64,000 nucleotides of DNA from CAZMNY01 sp964635375. GTDB lineage: Bacteria; Planctomycetota; Planctomycetia; Pirellulales; Pirellulaceae. Location: positions 1 through 64,000 of the forward strand of contig CAZWOU010000006.1 in the NCBI GenBank assembly GCA_964635375.1, read 5' to 3'. A program made the position numbers and the translations under genes. Positions within the stretch are counted from its first letter, which is position 1. The number at the start of each line of letters is the position of its first letter. The notes under the pieces were generated by a model, which searched no databases, was not told where the DNA came from, and saw only the letters and a list, made by a program, of their open reading frames with translations. Positions 61,316 to 64,000 of the stretch are shown here, piece by piece.

Positions 61316-64000
61316 TCAACGGGGTTCCGCGCGTTGTTCGGATCCTCGTTTGCCGAGATTGCCGTAGCGGTGGTAGTCGACGCACTGACTCTGTTCCTCC
61401 ACGCACCAGAGCAACTCGAGACGCCCAGCGGCGAGCACTGGCGCCTCGGCGATGAAGACTCCGATCTCGTTAGCGGCTCGGCGAACGATTTCCGGCGCCA
61501 GGCCTTCTCGGCTATACCGCAAGCGATCGGTCTGGTGGTTGGCAACCAGGGCGGCCAGTTCATCATCGGTCTCCTCGACAAATTCGATTGCCGCTCCCCA
61601 TGAATCAGTCCAACGATCAAGTTGGCCAACGATTTCCGGCTGATTTTCTGGTGGCGAACTGACCGTCACTCGGCAGCCCACGATCTTGCCCGCGAACACG
61701 CGGGCCAGAATGTCAAACGCCTGATCCTCCTCCGACACGCGAACTCGCAGTTGGTGAATGGGCAAATAGCGTCGGAAATTGTCCTGGCCCACGAGCCGAA
61801 AATGGTCGTGGCGTCTGCCGAACTCTTCGCCCATCCAGAAATCGTAACTCTGGAGCGCTGTCCGCAAGCGACGCTCGGTGTTCTCGTCGACCAACCGTCC
61901 GTCGCCGATTCGCACGATCAGTTCTCGGAGGTCAATGTCGGAAACACTCTGCAGGTCATCGAGGGTGGGAGCGTCCGCCGTCGTCGGCGTGTCCGAGAAG
62001 CTGGAAAGCAACGCGGTATAGTTCGGCCCGCCCGCTTTGACGCCTGGCCCAAATACCGACTTGCCCATTCCACCAAACGGTTGCCGAAGCACGATCGCAC
62101 CGGTGGTCGATCGATTGACATAGAGGTTTCCAGCTCGAATTGATTCCAGCCAGAGGGTCTGTTCGCGATCATCGAGGCTTTCCAAACCGGAGGTGAGACC
62201 GTATCCCGATTGGTTCGCCAGTTCGATCGCGTGTTCCAAGTCGTTTGCTCGCATCACGGCCAACACGGGACCAAACAGCTCCGTCATGTGGGTGAAGCTG
62301 CCGGCGGCGACATCCCATTTGACGCCGGGCGAGACCAAGTGTGGGTTTTCCGCATTCTGTTTCGGTTCCACCAACCACGACTCGCCTTCCTGCAATTCCG
62401 CCATGCCTCGAGCCAGGTCGCCCGACGGTGGTTGGATGAGCGGGCCCATCTTATTTTCTAACTCCCAGGCCGAGCCGATGGGCAGGCTGGTCACTGCATC
62501 GCAGAGCATTTCGCGGAATGCCTGATCGTGGTAAATCTCGTCTTCGAGAATCAGCAGCGAAGTCGCCGAACATTTCTGCCCGCTATGGCTGAAGGCCGAG
62601 TGCAGCAGATGCTTGATCGCCTGGTCTCGGTCGGCCAAGCCGGTGACGATCGTCGCGTTCTTGCCTCCGGTTTCCGCCAACAGCCGCATGCTCGGCTTGT
62701 TTCGCAACATCGTCAGAGCCGTCTCCGTCCCACCTGTGAACACGACGACATCGACGTCCTCATGGGCCACCAGCTTTGAACCGACTGTCCCGCCCGGGCA
62801 GGGCAGGAATTGAAGCGCCGCCCTCGGCACGCCGGCTCGCCACATCGCTTCGCACATGATGTAGGCCGAAAGCACAGTGTCGGAGGCAGGTTTGAGAATC
62901 ACGGTGTTGCCCGCGGCGAGCGCCGAGGCCACGCCGCCGCAGGGGATCGCGATTGGGAAATTCCACGGCGAGACGACGACGACAACGCCTTTGGCTCTCG
63001 CCTCGACGCCCTCAAGTTGCTCAAAGTACTCAGCCGTGCGACCGTAGAACTCCAAGAAATCGATAGCTTCCGAGATCTCGGGGTCCGACTCAAGCAAGGT
63101 CTTGCCGCCGTCGGCCAGCGCTGCCCCCATCAGGTCGCTACGCGAGCGGCGCATCTCCTGGGCCGCTGCCTTCAGCGTCTGGCAGCGTGAGGCCGCCGAG
63201 CGGCCGCGCCAATCAGACTCGTCAAGCTTGGCTGCTTGCACGGCTCGCTCCATGTCCTCGACCGTCGCGAGTTGGTACCGAGCCACAACGACGCCGGGCC
63301 TGGACGGATCGAGGCTGTCGCGCTTCTCGCGTTCCTCAAGAACATCGGCGCCGGCGATCGCAAGCGGAATCTCAACGGCATCTTCGCCACAGCGGTTGAA
63401 CCAGTCTGAAAGCCAACTCGCAACCCACTCCAAGTTCTGCGGAAGGGCAAAGTCCGTATCCGGCTCATTGACAAACTCCTTCCATCCAGCATGGCCTGGA
63501 ATCGATGATTCCGGCGCCGCCGCTCGGTCTTGACGTCGACGAGAGACCGCAGAAACCGCGTCCATTGCTTCTACCGAATCCACAAAGGACCGCTCAAGCA
63601 TCATCCAATCGTCGCTGTCGACTTCAAGTCGAAATGTGTGCCGGAGGAAGTTGTTCTCGCCAGTGTTTTCATCCAATCGCCGCACTAGATATCCAATGGC
63701 GTTGATAAAATGTTCCCGCGCGCAAGCCGGCGCGTAGAGCAACAGATTTTCCGTCAGCTCAAACAACGCTCGTCGCTGATGATTCGCCATGCCCTCAAGC
63801 ATTTCGAACTGAACTTGGTCCAAGGCGCCGAGATCGGCTGCGAGAACCAAGGCGTAGGCCGCCTCAAACAGATTATGGGTAGCAACGCCAACCCGAACGG
63901 CGGCAATGTTCTCGGCCGACAGGGCCTCGTGCAACATCCGTTTGTAGTTCGCATCGGTATGCATCTTGATCGTGTAAGGCGCCTGCCGCCAACCGGCGTG
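61316..64000 (-). CDS. putA: bifunctional proline dehydrogenase / glutamate semialdehyde dehydrogenase, 5' end outside the window
   Basis: The reading frame is open through the right edge at 64000: upstream of the Met at 63964 it reads APYTIKMHTDANYKRML, which is proline dehydrogenase barrel sequence, so the true start lies outside. Visible: the end of the PRODH barrel (IAAVRVGVATHNLFEAAYAL, FEMLEGMANHQRRAL), then the P5C dehydrogenase domain with VVSPWNFPIAIPCGGVASALAAGNTVILKPAS, catalytic Glu in LLAETGGKNATIV, catalytic Cys in SHSGQKCSATS and RQPFGGMGKSVFGPGVKAGG. About 230 further residues form the C-terminal domain seen in PutA proteins. Oxidises proline to glutamate. Confidence 0.93.
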   Translation of the reverse strand, partial: HAGWRQAPYTIKMHTDANYKRMLHEALSAENIAAVRVGVATHNLFEAAYALVLAADLGALDQVQFEMLEGMANHQRRALFELTENLLLYAPACAREHFINAIGYLVRRLDENTGENNFLRHTFRLEVDSDDWMMLERSFVDSVEAMDAVSAVSRRRQDRAAAPESSIPGHAGWKEFVNEPDTDFALPQNLEWVASWLSDWFNRCGEDAVEIPLAIAGADVLEEREKRDSLDPSRPGVVVARYQLATVEDMERAVQAAKLDESDWRGRSAASRCQTLKAAAQEMRRSRSDLMGAALADGGKTLLESDPEISEAIDFLEFYGRTAEYFEQLEGVEARAKGVVVVVSPWNFPIAIPCGGVASALAAGNTVILKPASDTVLSAYIMCEAMWRAGVPRAALQFLPCPGGTVGSKLVAHEDVDVVVFTGGTETALTMLRNKPSMRLLAETGGKNATIVTGLADRDQAIKHLLHSAFSHSGQKCSATSLLILEDEIYHDQAFREMLCDAVTSLPIGSAWELENKMGPLIQPPSGDLARGMAELQEGESWLVEPKQNAENPHLVSPGVKWDVAAGSFTHMTELFGPVLAVMRANDLEHAIELANQSGYGLTSGLESLDDREQTLWLESIRAGNLYVNRSTTGAIVLRQPFGGMGKSVFGPGVKAGGPNYTALLSSFSDTPTTADAPTLDDLQSVSDIDLRELIVRIGDGRLVDENTERRLRTALQSYDFWMGEEFGRRHDHFRLVGQDNFRRYLPIHQLRVRVSEEDQAFDILARVFAGKIVGCRVTVSSPPENQPEIVGQLDRWTDSWGAAIEFVEETDDELAALVANHQTDRLRYSREGLAPEIVRRAANEIGVFIAEAPVLAAGRLELLWCVEEQSQCVDYHRYGNLGKRGSEQRAEPR

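Overview
The window looks like a Planctomycetota chromosome, probably a Pirellulales-like lineage, taken from a draft or metagenome assembly. The evidence is the combination of families: DUF1559 prepilin-like proteins, DUF1501, DUF1570 and DUF1571 proteins, an exported Gfo/Idh/MocA oxidoreductase with a twin-arginine leader, a secreted SUMF1-type protein, an AmmeMemoRadiSam protein, and many GTG and TTG starts in GC-rich DNA. Four N runs (three of exactly 100, one of 10) mark scaffold joins, and at least three genes carry a single-base frame break. Some of these breaks are probably consensus errors. I see no tRNA, rRNA, CRISPR array, insertion sequence or prophage.

Layout. 1-10.4 kb: a GspE/PilB ATPase, a proline-rich exported protein, dTDP-glucose dehydratase, a small membrane protein, a frame-broken hybrid sensor kinase, an O-antigen ligase-like protein, a lipoprotein and an acyltransferase; several of these concern surface polysaccharide. 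10.4-19.3 kb: a 1075-residue radical SAM-AMMECR1-MEMO fusion, a tandem DUF3467 protein, a quinone oxidoreductase, a cysteine desulfurase and ScpB with a very long acidic tail. 19.4-26.5 kb, minus strand: argH, an exported HEAT protein, a receiver-less sigma-54 activator, then hemX-hemA overlapping by 4 bases. 26.8-30.1 kb: carB.

30.1-38.3 kb, plus strand: a compact type II secretion/type IV pilus-like operon. It has one short ATPase, three consecutive GspF-family membrane proteins, three pseudopilin-like proteins and a DUF1559 prepilin. From the first GspF to the DUF1559 gene, each gene overlaps the next by 1 to 4 bases. 38.3-50.3 kb: a frame-broken archaeo-eukaryotic primase fused to a HAD phosphatase, two DUF1570 gluzincin-like proteins, a zinc-ribbon/DUF1559 membrane protein broken by a gap, a parvulin, a protein with an STN-like segment and a SUMF1 protein.

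50.3-54.1 kb: a Gfo/Idh/MocA oxidoreductase, two small uncharacterised genes and a DUF1501 protein. 54.1-59.8 kb, minus strand: a polysaccharide export cluster (phosphodiesterase, flippase, Wzc-like co-polymerase, VanZ-like). 60.0-64.0 kb: a STAS protein, a 3-methyladenine DNA glycosylase and the 3' part of putA, which runs off the right edge.

The strongest candidates for something new are the primase-HAD fusion, the radical SAM-AMMECR1-MEMO fusion with an apparent decayed second AMMECR1 copy, and the triple-GspF secretion operon.
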